This document shows positions 1 through 8,445 of a stretch of 64,000 nt of DNA, piece after piece. Every line of letters starts with the position of its first letter. The stretch's first letter is position 1. A model generated the notes under the pieces. The model was not told where the DNA came from. It was given only the letters and a program-made list of their open reading frames with translations, and searched no databases. The stretch covers positions 496,001 through 560,000 of the forward strand of contig CAVOZH010000004.1 of the NCBI GenBank assembly GCA_963700955.1, written 5' to 3'. The stretch is from Nocardioides_C sp963700955. GTDB taxonomy: Bacteria; Actinomycetota; Actinomycetes; Propionibacteriales; Nocardioidaceae. The translations under genes and the position numbers were made by a program.

Positions 1-851
1 TCGCGGCGCAGGATCAGCTCCTGGTGGCTGAACGGGGCGAGGAGCTCCGCGGTGTCAACGCCCTCGATGCCCGCAGCCGCGCCGGCTGCAGCCGTCGAGG
101 GGGAGCGGGTCAGGTCGCGTACGCCGAGCGCCTGGGCGTCCGTGCGGTGCTGGAAGCCGGTGATCCAGGCCGGACGGTCCACGACCGAGCGGGCCCGGTC
201 GTCCGCGGCGAGCACGATCGCGGCGGCGCCGTCACTCACCGGGGCGCAGTCGTGCTTACGCAGCGGGTCGGAGAACAGCGGCTCGGCGAGGAGCTCGGCG
301 GCCGAGACGTCGCCGGTGAGGACCGCATGAGGGTTGTCCGCGCCTGCCGCCCGGCTGCGCGCCACCACCTCGGCGAGCGCCTTCTCGTCCCACAAGCCCT
401 GCTCGAGACCGAGACGCGCCTGCATCGCGGCGATCGCCACGGTGTCCGGCCACAGCGGACAGAGCACATAGGGGTCGAGCTGCATCGCGAGCGTCCTGCG
501 CAAGAGTCCGGCCGAGGCTTTGCCGAAGCCGTAGACGAGCGCGGTGTCGACCTCGCCGGTCTGGATCTTGACCCAGGCCTCGTAGAGCGCCCAGGCGGCA
601 TCCATCTCCACGTGCGACTCGTTGACCGGCGGCAGGGTGCCGATAGCGTCGACGGCCGAGACGAACGAGAAGGACCGTCCGGCGAGGTAGTCCGAGGACC
701 CCGAGCACCAGAACCCGATGTCCGCCTTGGTCCAGCCGGTCTGGTCGTACAGCTCGCCGATGATCGGCACGAGCAGCTCGACCATCGTGGGGGAGCCCTC
801 GAACTCCTGCATCTGTCGCTGGGCGAACCCGACGACCGCAACGTCTCTCAA
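1..851 (-). CDS. Thiolase-superfamily lipid-transfer protein (SCP-x type), partial
   Basis: About 283 residues are visible; the C-terminus runs off the left edge. The chosen start is TTG at 851, preceded by AAGGAG at a good distance; a later in-frame ATG lies 13 codons in. The protein begins LRDVAVVGFAQ, contains GFWCSGSSDY and ends in the window at APFSHQELILRR, a layout seen in the SCP-x/Ltp thiolase-like proteins of sterol side-chain degradation. It lies 13 nt behind the DUF35 gene. In this family such a pair forms a thiolase or aldolase that releases a short acyl-CoA from the steroid side chain. An Ltp3/Ltp4-like role is inferred from neighbours (M. tuberculosis Rv3520c-Rv3523 have a similar set); retro-aldolase activity as in Ltp2 cannot be excluded. 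Confidence 0.85.
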   Translation of the reverse strand, partial: MRDVAVVGFAQRQMQEFEGSPTMVELLVPIIGELYDQTGWTKADIGFWCSGSSDYLAGRSFSFVSAVDAIGTLPPVNESHVEMDAAWALYEAWVKIQTGEVDTALVYGFGKASAGLLRRTLAMQLDPYVLCPLWPDTVAIAAMQARLGLEQGLWDEKALAEVVARSRAAGADNPHAVLTGDVSAAELLAEPLFSDPLRKHDCAPVSDGAAAIVLAADDRARSVVDRPAWITGFQHRTDAQALGVRDLTRSPSTAAAGAAAGIEGVDTAELLAPFSHQELILRR

Positions 852-864
852 CGAAAGCTCCTTC

Positions 865-1911
865 TCAGAGGTGGGAGGCGAACGACTCGTACGCCGCGTC
901 GGGCTCGCCGGTAGGCCGGAAGTGGTCGATGTTCTCCATCGAGGTGGTCCACTCCTCGCGCGGCTTCCACACCGCCTCGACACGCATGCCCATGCGCACC
1001 TCGCCGGCGTCGCAACCCAGCACGAGATGGAGGAACGGGATGTCCGCGCCCTCGAGCAGGATGTAGGCGGAGACGTACGGCGGCTTGATGCGCTGGCCGA
1101 GGAAAGGCACGTTCACGATGCAGAACGTCGTGACGATCCCGTGGTCGGGAAGCTCGACCTCGTCGCGGGTGGGAACTCCGTCGACGGGGCAGGCACCACG
1201 CGGCGGCACGTAGACCTTCTGGCACTTGGGGCAGCGCTGGCCACGGATCTTCCCCTCGGCCATCCCGCGGAGGAACCGCGACTCCTCAGCTGAGGCCGCG
1301 TACGTGTAGTCCAGCTGCACGGGTGTGACGATCCCGGTGACGTCGGCGCCGCCTGAGGCGGCCGAGGGGGAGCCGGTGTCGAGGCGTGGATGGGGCTGGC
1401 CGCCGCGCGAGGCACGAGCGAGGCTGGTTGCCGCGGCATCGGCGGACCCGCGGCCGCCGGAGTCGCCACCGGCGTCGTCGGCGGGCTCGAAGCAGGCGAT
1501 GTCGCGGATGTGCCCGACGGTCTCCTCGGCCCAGCGCACCCGGACGCGCATCCCGGTGCGCATCTGCGCGGGGTCCGCGACGTCCACGGCATGCAACATC
1601 GGGGTGTCTGCCCCGTCGAGCAGCACCATGGCGAAGGCGAACGGGCGGTCGAACGGCTGGCCCGGCACCGGCTCGGAGACCCAGGACCAGGTCTGCACCG
1701 TGCCGGTGGGACCTACGGGCACGAGATCGGTGAGAGGCTCGTGGCTGACGGGGTCGTACTCCGAAGGCGGGACGATCACCCGCCCGTCCGCGGAGCGGCC
1801 GCCGAGCACGGTGCGGTCACGCAGTCCGGTCATGAAGGAGGAGAGCACCGGCCCGAGTGACCGGGTGTAGTCGAACTCGACGCGAAGGGGTGCCTTGAGG
1901 GTGCCGGTCAT
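865..1911 (-). CDS. Tandem OB-fold (DUF35) acyl-CoA-associated protein
   Basis: 348 aa with two copies of the DUF35/OB fold. The N-terminal copy (about 1-145) has no zinc ribbon. An Ala/Gly/Ser-rich linker (about 146-190) joins it to the second copy, which opens with a rubredoxin-like zinc-ribbon segment (CPKC, later CPVDG) followed by an OB barrel. DUF35 proteins partner SCP-x thiolases and aldolases in sterol degradation and are thought to position the CoA thioester. Its place directly upstream of the thiolase gene (13 nt) supports that partnership. Start ATG at 1911; the gene is divergent from the LLM oxidoreductase with a KstR-like dyad between them. Rv3521 of M. tuberculosis is the likely counterpart, judged by context. 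Confidence 0.82.
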   Translation of the reverse strand: MTGTLKAPLRVEFDYTRSLGPVLSSFMTGLRDRTVLGGRSADGRVIVPPSEYDPVSHEPLTDLVPVGPTGTVQTWSWVSEPVPGQPFDRPFAFAMVLLDGADTPMLHAVDVADPAQMRTGMRVRVRWAEETVGHIRDIACFEPADDAGGDSGGRGSADAAATSLARASRGGQPHPRLDTGSPSAASGGADVTGIVTPVQLDYTYAASAEESRFLRGMAEGKIRGQRCPKCQKVYVPPRGACPVDGVPTRDEVELPDHGIVTTFCIVNVPFLGQRIKPPYVSAYILLEGADIPFLHLVLGCDAGEVRMGMRVEAVWKPREEWTTSMENIDHFRPTGEPDAAYESFASHL

Positions 1912-1920
1912 GGGCTAAAG

Positions 1921-1934
1921 TGAAACAGGTTCTC
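1921..1934. promoter_or_regulatory. KstR-like operator, divergent DUF35/LLM promoter
   Basis: The bases TGAAACAGGTTCTC fit the KstR consensus TnnAACnnGTTnnA at every fixed position except the last (C for A). The site lies in the 78-nt gap between two divergently transcribed sterol genes and could repress both. Confidence 0.6.
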
Positions 1935-1989
1935 GTTTTGTTCCGCAACCCCGGTCGGGTCTGCGTGGCGGAAAGTCAGGTGAGGGATC

Positions 1990-3027
1990 GTGAAGCTCGG
2001 ACTGCAGCTCGGTTACTGGGGGGCTCAGCCTCCCGAGGGTGTCGGCGAGCTCGTCGAGGAGGCGGAGAGGTCCGGCTTCGACGCGGTGTTCGCGGCCGAG
2101 GCGTGGGGGTCGGACGCGTTCACGCCGCTTGCCTGGTGGGGCCACCGGACGTCCAGGATCAAGCTCGGTACGTCGATCGTCCAGCTGTCCGGACGCACGC
2201 CCACCTCGTGCGCGATGCACGCGCTGACCCTCGACCATCTCTCGGGCGGGCGGGTCGTCCTCGGGCTCGGCGTCTCCGGCCCCCAGGTGGTCGAGGGCTG
2301 GTACGGCCGGCCGTTCTCCAAGCCCCTGGCCCGCACCCGCGAGTACATCGGCATCATCCGGAAGGTCTTGGAACGCAAGGCGCCGGTCACCAACGACGGC
2401 CCGCACTACCCGTTGCCCTACACCGGTGAGGGCGCCCTGGGTCTGGGCAAGCCGCTGAAGCCGATCGTGCACCCGCTGCGGGCAGACCTCCCCGTGTGGA
2501 TGGGCGCGGAGGGGCCGAAGAACGTCGCGCTCGCCGCCGAGATCGCCGACGGGTGGCTGCCGATCTACTTCTCGCCACGGATGGCGGACATGTACTGGTC
2601 GTGGCTCGACGAGGGCTTCGCCCGGCCGGGCGCCCGTCGTACCCGGGAGACGTTCGAGATCGCGGCGACCTGCCAGCTGATCGTGACCGACGACAAGCAG
2701 GCCGCCTACGACGCGATGCGGCCGTGGATGGCGCTCTACATCGGCGGGATGGGGGCCAAGGAGCAGAACTTCCACAAGACCGTGTTCGAGCGGATGGGCT
2801 ACCAGGAGGTCGCCGACCGGATCCAGGAGCTCTACCTCGAGGGGCGCAAGGAGGAGGCGGCGGCGCTCGTCCCCGACGAGCTGATCTCCGAGGTCACGAT
2901 CATCGGCAACCGCGACGAGATCCGCGAGGACGTGCAGCGGTGGGCGGACGCCGGCGTGACGATGCTCGTGCTCACGCTGCGCAGTCCCGAGGAGGTCCGT
3001 CAGGTGGCGGAAGTCGTCCTCGGGTGA
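1990..3027 (+). CDS. LLM-class F420-dependent oxidoreductase
   Basis: 345 aa, GTG start at 1990. It opens MKLGLQLGYWG and carries the bacterial-luciferase-like TIM-barrel signatures of F420-dependent LLM enzymes: an early GFDAVFAAEAWGSDA stretch, LGTSIVQLSGRTP, LDHLSGGRVVLGLGVSGPQV and a C-terminal region for CoA-linked or steroid substrates. The family uses F420 to oxidise alcohols or reduce activated double bonds. In M. tuberculosis the like-placed Rv3520c belongs to the cholesterol regulon, although its substrate is not firmly established. The gene is divergent from DUF35/thiolase and shares the KstR-like site at 1921-1934. Confidence 0.85.
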   Translation: MKLGLQLGYWGAQPPEGVGELVEEAERSGFDAVFAAEAWGSDAFTPLAWWGHRTSRIKLGTSIVQLSGRTPTSCAMHALTLDHLSGGRVVLGLGVSGPQVVEGWYGRPFSKPLARTREYIGIIRKVLERKAPVTNDGPHYPLPYTGEGALGLGKPLKPIVHPLRADLPVWMGAEGPKNVALAAEIADGWLPIYFSPRMADMYWSWLDEGFARPGARRTRETFEIAATCQLIVTDDKQAAYDAMRPWMALYIGGMGAKEQNFHKTVFERMGYQEVADRIQELYLEGRKEEAAALVPDELISEVTIIGNRDEIREDVQRWADAGVTMLVLTLRSPEEVRQVAEVVLG

Positions 3028-3048
3028 TCGCCTACCATTGCGCGAATC

Positions 3049-3062
3049 TGTAACACGTTCTA
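3049..3062. promoter_or_regulatory. KstR-like operator upstream of acyl-CoA synthetase
   Basis: The bases TGTAACACGTTCTA match TnnAACnnGTTnnA perfectly. The site ends 11 nt before the ATG at 3074, in the short gap after the LLM gene, and implies a second repressible promoter within this plus-strand run. Confidence 0.7.
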
Positions 3063-3073
3063 CCGTGTCGCGC

Positions 3074-4675
3074 ATGAGTGACGACCTCTCCCGTGACCTC
3101 TATCGAGGTCCCCATCTCGGCCACCTCCTCGCCTCGGCGCTGAAGCGTCATGCGGATGTTCCCGTGCTGCATGTCGGCGAGCAGACGTTGACCGGCCAGG
3201 ACCTCGCGGACCAGATCAGCACCTACGTCGCGGCCCTCGAGGAGGTCGGCTGTACGACGGGCAGCCCGGTGGCCCTGCTCGCACTCAACCGGCCCGAGGT
3301 GCTCGTCATGATCGGAGCCGGCCAGATGGTGGGGCTGAGGCGCACCGCCCTGCACCCGCTCGGGTCCCTCGACGACCACGCCCACGTGCTCGCCGACGCG
3401 GGCATCGAGACGCTGGTCGTAGAACCCGTCCCGGCGTTCGTCGAGCGAGCCCGTGCGCTGCAGGAGCGCGTGCCATGCCTGCGCCAGGTGCTGACGCTGG
3501 GCGAGGCCGGGATCGGGCAGGACCTGATCGCCCTTGCCGGCAAGCACACCCCCACGTCACTGGTGGTGACCGACCTCGCTGCGGACGCGGTCGTCAGTGT
3601 CACCTACACCGGAGGTACGACGGGCAAGCCCAAGGGGGTCGTGGGCACCGCGAGCTCCATGGCGGCCATGACCCAGGTGCAGCTCGCCGAGTGGGAGTGG
3701 CCGGAAGCTCCCCGCTTCCTCATGTGCACCCCGCTGAGCCACGCCGGCGCGGCGTTCTTCGTGCCGACCCTCATGGCCGGCGGCTCCATGGTCGTGCTGC
3801 CGCGTTTCGAGCCCGGGGAGGTGCTCCGCGCCATCGAGCGCCACCGGATCACCGCGACGATGCTGGTGCCGAGCATGATCTACGCGATGCTCGACCACCC
3901 CGACGCGGAGACGGCCGACCTGAGCAGCCTGGAGACCGTCTACTACGGCGCCTCGGCGATCAACCCCGTCCGCCTGGCGGAGGCGATCCGTCGCTGGGGC
4001 CCGGTCTTCGCGCAGTACTACGGGCAGTCGGAGTCCCCGATGGTGATCTCCTATCTCGCGAAGCGTGACCACGACCTCGACCGGCCCGAGCGGCTGGCCA
4101 GCTGCGGAAGACCGAGTGCGTTCCTGCGCACAGCTCTGCTCGGCGAGGACGACCAGCCCGTCGCGCCCGGTGAGCCGGGCGAGATCTGCGTCGCCGGGCC
4201 GGTGCTGGCCAACGGCTACTGGAACCTCCCTGAAGCGACGGCAGAGACCTTCCGCGGCGGCTGGCTGCGTACCGGCGACGTCGCCCGGGCCGACGAGGAC
4301 GGCTTCTGGTACATCGTCGACCGGACCAAGGACATGATCGTCACCGGCGGCTTCAACGTCTTCCCGCGCGAGGTCGAGGACGTGATCGCCGAGCACCCTG
4401 CCGTCGCGCAGGTCGGCGTGATCGGGGTCCCGGACGAGAAGTGGGGCGAGGCGGTCACCGCGGTCGTCGTACTCCGCTCCGGTGTGCCCGACGACGAGGA
4501 CTCGATATCCACCCTGACCGCCGAGATCCAGCAGCAGGTCAAGGAGCGCAAGGGAAGCGTGCAGGCACCCAAGCAGGTGGTCGTCACCGACGCGCTCCCG
4601 CTGACGGGACTCGGCAAGCCGGACAAGAAAGCGCTGCGCGCGCAGTTCTGGGCGGGCAAGGAGCGGGCGGTCTGA
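3074..4675 (+). CDS. Acyl-CoA synthetase (AMP-binding, FadD family)
   Basis: 533 aa. The P-loop-like AMP-binding signature TYTGGTTGKPKG, the YYGQSE motif and the hinge/C-terminal elements GWLRTGDVA and GGFNVFPREVEDV place it in the ANL superfamily; the C-terminal lysine region is LPLTGLGKPDKKALR. It would activate a carboxylic acid as an acyl-AMP and then a CoA thioester. The ATG at 3074 is preferred over a TTG at 3038 because the KstR-like dyad lies between them. Context makes a steroid or side-chain acid the likely substrate. It is distinct in sequence from the FadD19-like and FadD17-like genes nearby, and I cannot assign an orthologue. Confidence 0.88.
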   Translation: MSDDLSRDLYRGPHLGHLLASALKRHADVPVLHVGEQTLTGQDLADQISTYVAALEEVGCTTGSPVALLALNRPEVLVMIGAGQMVGLRRTALHPLGSLDDHAHVLADAGIETLVVEPVPAFVERARALQERVPCLRQVLTLGEAGIGQDLIALAGKHTPTSLVVTDLAADAVVSVTYTGGTTGKPKGVVGTASSMAAMTQVQLAEWEWPEAPRFLMCTPLSHAGAAFFVPTLMAGGSMVVLPRFEPGEVLRAIERHRITATMLVPSMIYAMLDHPDAETADLSSLETVYYGASAINPVRLAEAIRRWGPVFAQYYGQSESPMVISYLAKRDHDLDRPERLASCGRPSAFLRTALLGEDDQPVAPGEPGEICVAGPVLANGYWNLPEATAETFRGGWLRTGDVARADEDGFWYIVDRTKDMIVTGGFNVFPREVEDVIAEHPAVAQVGVIGVPDEKWGEAVTAVVVLRSGVPDDEDSISTLTAEIQQQVKERKGSVQAPKQVVVTDALPLTGLGKPDKKALRAQFWAGKERAV

Positions 4676-5913
4676 TGCCGCGCGGGCCGGCCGACCTCAC
4701 CCGCGCGCAGCTGGCCACGCTCGTGCCCGAGCTGCTGCTCTGCGGGCACATGATCGACCGCGCAGGGATGCCCCATCTTCTCGGGACGTTCGGGCTCGAG
4801 GGGATGCGTGACGTCGCGATCGAGGAGTGGAAGGGCGCCAGCCCGCACTACACGATGCGGATGCAGCGCGCGCTCGGGTACGAAGGTCAGGGCGTGGTCA
4901 CGATCTTCAAGGGCCTCCAGCTCGACGTCGGCGCGCCACCGCAGTTCCTCGACTTCCGGTTCACGGTCAACGACCGGTGGTCCGGCACGTTCTCCCTCGC
5001 CAGCTGCGGCGCGCTGCTCGACGTCGAGCCGATGGGGGAGGAGTACGTCGAGGCGATGTGCCATGACATCGAGGACCCGACGATGGACGCGACCGCCCTG
5101 GCCACCGACCCGCGGGCCCGGATGCGCCCCCTTCACCGGCCCCCGCGCGTGCCGGCCGGCCGCACCCCGCACTGCGAGTGGGTCGTGGACATCGACGAGT
5201 CACGCGACCCGATCGAGTGGCCCGGCTACACGCTGGAGATCGGCGAGACAGCCGCGGCGGTCTTCGACGGCGTGACGCCGATCGACCCGACGGAGGACGG
5301 CGCGTCCGACTATGCGGGTCCGATCCTGTCCGACGTCGACTTCGCGGACTTCTCGCGGACGGCCCTGGTGCGGATCGCCGAGGAGGTCAGCCTCCAGTGG
5401 CACCTCTTGGCGCTCTCCTTCGTGAAGGCCGTCTCCGCGAGGACCTCGCCGGAGCAGACCGCCGAGATCACGCGACGGCAGTTCGCCGGCGTGGCCGGTC
5501 TGACCTCGGAACGGCTGCGCCGCGCCCTCGGCCTGGGCCGCGACCTCGAGTCGGTCGCCACCGTCCTCGGGGTGCATCCCGCCTTCCAGCCACATGGGTA
5601 CGTCGACCTGGGGCTCACCCGCGACGCCGGCGAGCTCGTCGTACAGCTGCCTCGGCGAAGCCTCGCCCATCAGGACGGCGCCTGGGTCTCGCTCCTCGAC
5701 GCCGACCACCTGGAGCCGTTCGAGGCGATCCTGCATGGCGTCGACCCGAGCTGGCGCGCCGCGGTCGAGACGGACGACGAGCATGCCCTGTCGCTGCGGA
5801 TCGTCAGCGGCGAGCCGACCGAGGAGTCGTCCGACGTGGGGTTGGTCCGCTTCAGCACCGGCGCCGACTTCCAGTTCGAGCGGAGGAAGAGCCTGCCGCT
5901 GACTGTCGTCTGA
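4675..5913 (+). CDS. Conserved-looking protein of unknown function in the sterol cluster
   Basis: 412 aa; the ATG shares one base with the stop of the upstream acyl-CoA synthetase (TGATG), so it is almost certainly co-translated. No signal peptide, membrane segment or recognised catalytic motif is visible. The N-terminus (LATLVPELLLCGHMIDRAGM) and a middle stretch WHLLALSFVKAV look like packed helices. The C-terminal half is acidic, mixed alpha/beta and ends in a hydrophobic segment SLPLTVV. The gene converges on the enoyl-CoA hydratase gene with a 5-nt gap. Because it is sandwiched between sterol side-chain genes, a role in the same pathway (accessory, hydratase-like or regulatory) is inferred. 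I do not recognise the family. Confidence 0.8.
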   Translation: MPRGPADLTRAQLATLVPELLLCGHMIDRAGMPHLLGTFGLEGMRDVAIEEWKGASPHYTMRMQRALGYEGQGVVTIFKGLQLDVGAPPQFLDFRFTVNDRWSGTFSLASCGALLDVEPMGEEYVEAMCHDIEDPTMDATALATDPRARMRPLHRPPRVPAGRTPHCEWVVDIDESRDPIEWPGYTLEIGETAAAVFDGVTPIDPTEDGASDYAGPILSDVDFADFSRTALVRIAEEVSLQWHLLALSFVKAVSARTSPEQTAEITRRQFAGVAGLTSERLRRALGLGRDLESVATVLGVHPAFQPHGYVDLGLTRDAGELVVQLPRRSLAHQDGAWVSLLDADHLEPFEAILHGVDPSWRAAVETDDEHALSLRIVSGEPTEESSDVGLVRFSTGADFQFERRKSLPLTVV

Positions 5914-5918
5914 CCCGG

Positions 5919-6707
5919 TCAGCTGCCGGTGAAGGTCGGGGTGCGCTTCTCGGCGAAGGCTCGCGGGCCTTCCTTGGCGTCGTTGCTGGAGAACACCGGG
6001 GCGCCGACCTTGGCGTCGAGCTTGAACGCGTCCTCCTCGTGCATCCCCTCCGTGTCGCGGATCGTCCGCAGGATCGCCTGCACGGCGAGCGGCCCGTTCG
6101 CGGCGATGAGGCCGGCGATCTCCCGTGCCTTGTCGAGGGCGGCGCCGTCGGGGACGACGTGGCCGATCAGGCCGATCTCCTTGGCCTCGGGGGCCTTGAT
6201 GTGACGACCGGTGAGCAACAGGTCGGCGGCCACCGTGTAGGGAATCTGCCGGGGGAGCCGAACCGCCGAACCGCCGAGGGGGTAGAGCCCCCATCTGGGC
6301 TCGGAGACGCCGAAGCGCGCGCTCTCGCCGGCGACTCGGATGTCGGTCGCCTGCAGGATCTCGGTGCCCCCGGCGATGGCCGGCCCCTCCACGGCGGCGA
6401 TCAGCGGCTTGGTCAGACGGAAACCCTTGAGCAGCGGCTTGATCACCGACAGGTCCCAGCCGCCGCCCTCGAACGAGTCGCCGGGGTGCGAGCTCGTCAT
6501 CGCCTTGAGGTCGGCACCCGCGCAGAACGCGCCGTCGGCGCCGGTGAGGATCGCGACCCGGATCGAGTCGTCGGAGTTCACGCGGTCCCACGCCTCGCGC
6601 ATGATGTCCATCATCTCGCCGGACAGGGCATTCTTGGCCTCGGGACGGTTCATCGTGACGACGAGGGTGTGGCCCTCCTGCTCGACGATGCAGTGTGGCT
6701 GGGTCAT
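5919..6707 (-). CDS. Enoyl-CoA hydratase (crotonase family, EchA19-like)
   Basis: 262 aa, the usual crotonase length. The oxyanion-hole segment AFCAGADLKAM, the GPAIAGGTEI motif with a glutamate at the first catalytic position, and GVSEPRWGLYPLGG with the second acidic residue are all present, so hydratase activity is plausible. The ATG at 6707 follows GGAAGG and is preferred over an upstream in-frame GTG/ATG extension. It hydrates a 2-enoyl-CoA in beta-oxidation. Divergence from a FadD19-like gene across a KstR-like site mirrors the echA19-fadD19 neighbourhood of mycobacterial cholesterol loci (Rv3516/Rv3515c), and supports a steroid side-chain substrate. Confidence 0.88.
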   Translation of the reverse strand: MTQPHCIVEQEGHTLVVTMNRPEAKNALSGEMMDIMREAWDRVNSDDSIRVAILTGADGAFCAGADLKAMTSSHPGDSFEGGGWDLSVIKPLLKGFRLTKPLIAAVEGPAIAGGTEILQATDIRVAGESARFGVSEPRWGLYPLGGSAVRLPRQIPYTVAADLLLTGRHIKAPEAKEIGLIGHVVPDGAALDKAREIAGLIAANGPLAVQAILRTIRDTEGMHEEDAFKLDAKVGAPVFSSNDAKEGPRAFAEKRTPTFTGS

Positions 6708-6773
6708 GGCGTGCCTTCCGTCGGTGAGGGCTGGGTAGGTCGAAACTCTGCTTTGCACACCCTAGTCAGAAAC

Positions 6774-6787
6774 AAGAACGTGTTCTA
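6774..6787. promoter_or_regulatory. KstR-like operator, divergent echA/fadD19 promoter
   Basis: The bases AAGAACGTGTTCTA contain the inverted repeat AGAAC-GT-GTTCT and match TnnAACnnGTTnnA except for A in place of the leading T. The site is 10 nt before the GTG of the plus-strand acyl-CoA synthetase, well placed to block both divergent promoters. Confidence 0.65.
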
Positions 6788-6797
6788 GTCTTCCCTC

Positions 6798-8414
6798 GTG
6801 GCTATCAACATCGCAGACCTCTTCGAGCATGCCGTCGACGTCGTACCCGACCGCCTCGCGCTGGTCGTCGGAGAGCAGCGGCTCAGCTACGCCGAGCTCG
6901 ACGCCCGGGCCAACCGGATCGCGCACCACCTCGCCGACCACGGCGTGGGGGTCGGCAGCCATGTCGGCATCTACGCGAAGAACTGCGTCGAGCACGTCGT
7001 CGCGCTGCTGGCGGTGACCAAGCTGCGCGCAGTGGCGATCAACATCAACTACCGGTACGTCGAGGGCGAGCTGGACTACGTCTTCGACAACGCCGACCTC
7101 GTCGCGCTCGTGCACGAGCAGACCTACGCGCCGCTGGTCTCGAAGTGCCTGCCCAAGCACGGGCGGCTGCGCCACGCGCTGGTGATCGAGGACGGCTCCG
7201 ACGAGGACTTCTCCTCCTACGACGGCGTCGCGTGGAGCGACGCGATCGCCGCGGGAAGCCCCGAGCGCGACTTCGGCGAGCGAAGCAACGACGACGTGTG
7301 GATCGTCTACACCGGCGGGACCACCGGCTACCCCAAGGGCGTGATGTGGCGCCACGAGGACATCTGGCGCACCCTCGGCGGCGGCATCGACTTCGTCACC
7401 GGCGAGCGGCTCGAAGAGTACGACCAGTCGAAGAAGGCCGCCGAGAGCGAGCCGATGGTGTCGTTCCCGCTCAGCCCGATCATGCACGGCGGTGCCCAGT
7501 GGGGCATGTTGATGCACTTCTTCGCCGGCCACGTGGTGATCTTGGTGCCGAAGTTCGACGTCGACGAGATCTGGCGGATCGTCGACGAGGAGAAGGTCCA
7601 GGTCATGTTCATGACCGGGGACGCGATGGCCCGGCCGCTCGTGGAGCGCTACGAGCAGGGTGGCATCGACGGCTCCAGCCTGGTCGCGGTGGCCAGCAGC
7701 GCGGCGATCTTCTCCACCGACGTGAAGGAGCGCTTTCTGCGCGCGTTCCCCAACACCTTCTTCACCGACTCGCTCGGCTCCACGGAGACCGGTTTCGCAG
7801 GCACCGGCCTGGTCGACAAGGACAACGCCGGCGCCGGGGCCGTGGTGTCGATCGGCCCCGAGACCGTCGTGCTCGACGACTCGAACCGGATCCTCGACAC
7901 CACGACCGACATCGGGGCCGTCGGCCGGCTGGCGCGCGCCAAGAGCGTGCCGCTCGGCTACTACAAGGACCCCGAGAAGTCCGCGCGCACCTTCCTCGAG
8001 ATCGACGGGGTGCGGTACGCCGTGCCGGGCGACTTCGCCCGCATCGAGCCGGACAACAAGATCACCCTTCTCGGCCGCGGCTCCAACTGCATCAACACCG
8101 GTGGGGAGAAGGTCTACCCCGAAGAGGTGGAGACCGCGATGAAGTCCCACCCCGACGTGTTCGACGTGCTCGTGGTCGGCACCCCCGACGAACGCTACGG
8201 CCAGGCCGTCACCGCGGTCGTGCAGCCGCGCGAGGGCGCCGAGCCGACGCTGGCGGGGATCAACGCCCACCTGCGCTCGGTGCTGTCCGGCTACAAGCTG
8301 CCGAAGGCGATGACGCTGGTGCCCGAGATCCCGCGGCACGCCACCGGCAAGGCCAACTACCCGAAGGCCAAGGAGATCGCCACCGACGCCAAGGGCGCTC
8401 CAGCCTCCGCCTGA
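6798..8414 (+). CDS. fadD19: Steroid side-chain acyl-CoA synthetase, FadD19-like
   Basis: 538 aa, GTG start at 6798. ANL-family signatures include IVYTGGTTGYPKGVMWRHED, DSLGSTETGF and GRGSNCINTGGEKVYPEEVE; the C-terminal catalytic region is IPRHATGKANYPKAK. The motif TGYPKGVMWRH followed by WRTLGGG is typical of FadD19-type ligases, which in actinobacteria attach CoA to C8 side-chain sterol acids such as 3-oxocholestenoate. The nitronate-monooxygenase-like gene follows after 31 nt, so the two probably form one operon. The orthologue name rests on motif style and the divergent EchA19-like neighbour. Confidence 0.82.
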   Translation: MAINIADLFEHAVDVVPDRLALVVGEQRLSYAELDARANRIAHHLADHGVGVGSHVGIYAKNCVEHVVALLAVTKLRAVAININYRYVEGELDYVFDNADLVALVHEQTYAPLVSKCLPKHGRLRHALVIEDGSDEDFSSYDGVAWSDAIAAGSPERDFGERSNDDVWIVYTGGTTGYPKGVMWRHEDIWRTLGGGIDFVTGERLEEYDQSKKAAESEPMVSFPLSPIMHGGAQWGMLMHFFAGHVVILVPKFDVDEIWRIVDEEKVQVMFMTGDAMARPLVERYEQGGIDGSSLVAVASSAAIFSTDVKERFLRAFPNTFFTDSLGSTETGFAGTGLVDKDNAGAGAVVSIGPETVVLDDSNRILDTTTDIGAVGRLARAKSVPLGYYKDPEKSARTFLEIDGVRYAVPGDFARIEPDNKITLLGRGSNCINTGGEKVYPEEVETAMKSHPDVFDVLVVGTPDERYGQAVTAVVQPREGAEPTLAGINAHLRSVLSGYKLPKAMTLVPEIPRHATGKANYPKAKEIATDAKGAPASA

Positions 8415-8445
8415 ACGACGAACCTCCGACTACCGAAAGGTCCCC

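Noticed and set aside
24..914. 296-codon plus-strand ORF at the left edge
   Set aside because: Opposite to the thiolase-like gene whose motifs and ribosome-binding site are clear.
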